DNA of 61,017 nucleotides from Arcobacter sp. EP1. Its GTDB lineage: Bacteria; Campylobacterota; Campylobacteria; Campylobacterales; Arcobacteraceae. Below the pieces are notes generated by a model that searched no databases, had not been told where the DNA came from, and saw only the letters and a list, made by a program, of their open reading frames with translations. The position numbers were made by a program, and so were the translations under genes. Of the stretch, positions 60,975 to 61,017 are shown piece by piece. The stretch lies in the NCBI GenBank assembly GCA_001655195.1, contig LPNY01000042.1, positions 37,544-98,560 of the forward strand, read 5' to 3'. Position 1 is the first letter of the stretch, and each line of letters opens with the position of its first letter.

Positions 60975-61017
60975 AATACATAATATTCTATAGACCCATT
61001 AAAGGCATTTGATATGA

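Noticed and set aside
1-61017. CRISPR arrays, tRNA/rRNA genes, transposases, integrases, attachment sites, restriction or other defence genes
   Set aside because: No regularly spaced repeats, tRNA-like cloverleaf, transposase or nuclease motifs were recognised. A tRNAscan or defence-system search would be decisive; by eye none is supported.

Overview
The window looks like chromosomal DNA from a free-living, respiratory member of the Campylobacterota, most like the Arcobacter group. This is inferred from the low G+C content, strongly A/T-biased third codon positions, short intergenic gaps, many multi-sensor histidine kinases with an HQWRQPL-type H-box, CcoG (the cbb3 oxidase accessory protein), small c-type cytochromes and a TRAP transporter joined to the LutABC lactate pathway. 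No rRNA, tRNA, insertion sequence, prophage module or CRISPR array was seen. The first gene is cut by the left edge, and a promoter with a possible start codon lies at the right edge.

Layout. 1-9.0 kb holds small envelope proteins (lipoprotein, Lys-rich periplasmic protein, EF-hand protein, YqaE, DUF2959 lipoprotein, DUF4139 protein, solute-binding protein), an AbrB-type membrane protein, a small cytochrome c, a Cache-PAS-GGDEF diguanylate cyclase and three unlisted-size microproteins (30-37 aa), two of which are paralogues. 9.3-14.7 kb has an OmpA-like/HhH gene pair, a lytic transglycosylase with a phage-flavoured companion, a small HTH gene, a low-molecular-weight tyrosine phosphatase, a nitrilase-fold hydrolase and a phosphohexomutase. 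14.9-19.8 kb is a tight operon of di-haem peroxidase, histidine kinase, response regulator and second histidine kinase, convergent with ccoG. 21-30 kb has a LysE exporter, proA, trxA, two HxlR regulators (each divergent from its presumed target), a receiver protein with a CX3CX2C motif, a second diguanylate cyclase, a Rec-Rec-PAS-PAS-HD-GYP protein and an MDR oxidoreductase. 30-34 kb has a FetB-like permease, gpsA, gatB and a SurA-like chaperone, followed by a 1132-aa kinase with three tandem solute-binding domains.

37.7-49.7 kb is the most coherent block. On one strand it carries lutABC, a histidine kinase with an ABC-substrate-binding sensor, its response regulator, the TRAP transporter dctPQM, a 40-aa microprotein and an FAD/Fe-S D-lactate dehydrogenase. 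Read together it is a locus for sensing, importing and oxidising both lactate isomers (or a related 2-hydroxy acid), with hairpins between several genes and a divergent AraC-type regulator preceded by a 17-bp direct repeat of 22-bp period. 50.8-60.8 kb returns to housekeeping: methyltransferase, dCMP deaminase, accBC, a DEAD-box helicase with an RGG tail, a Pit phosphate transporter behind a Pho-box-like element, an AEC permease that appears to start at ATC, asnB and a conserved 100-aa protein.

Functions rest on reading motifs and family resemblance by eye; no search was run. Promoters, operators and terminators are predictions from sequence pattern alone.
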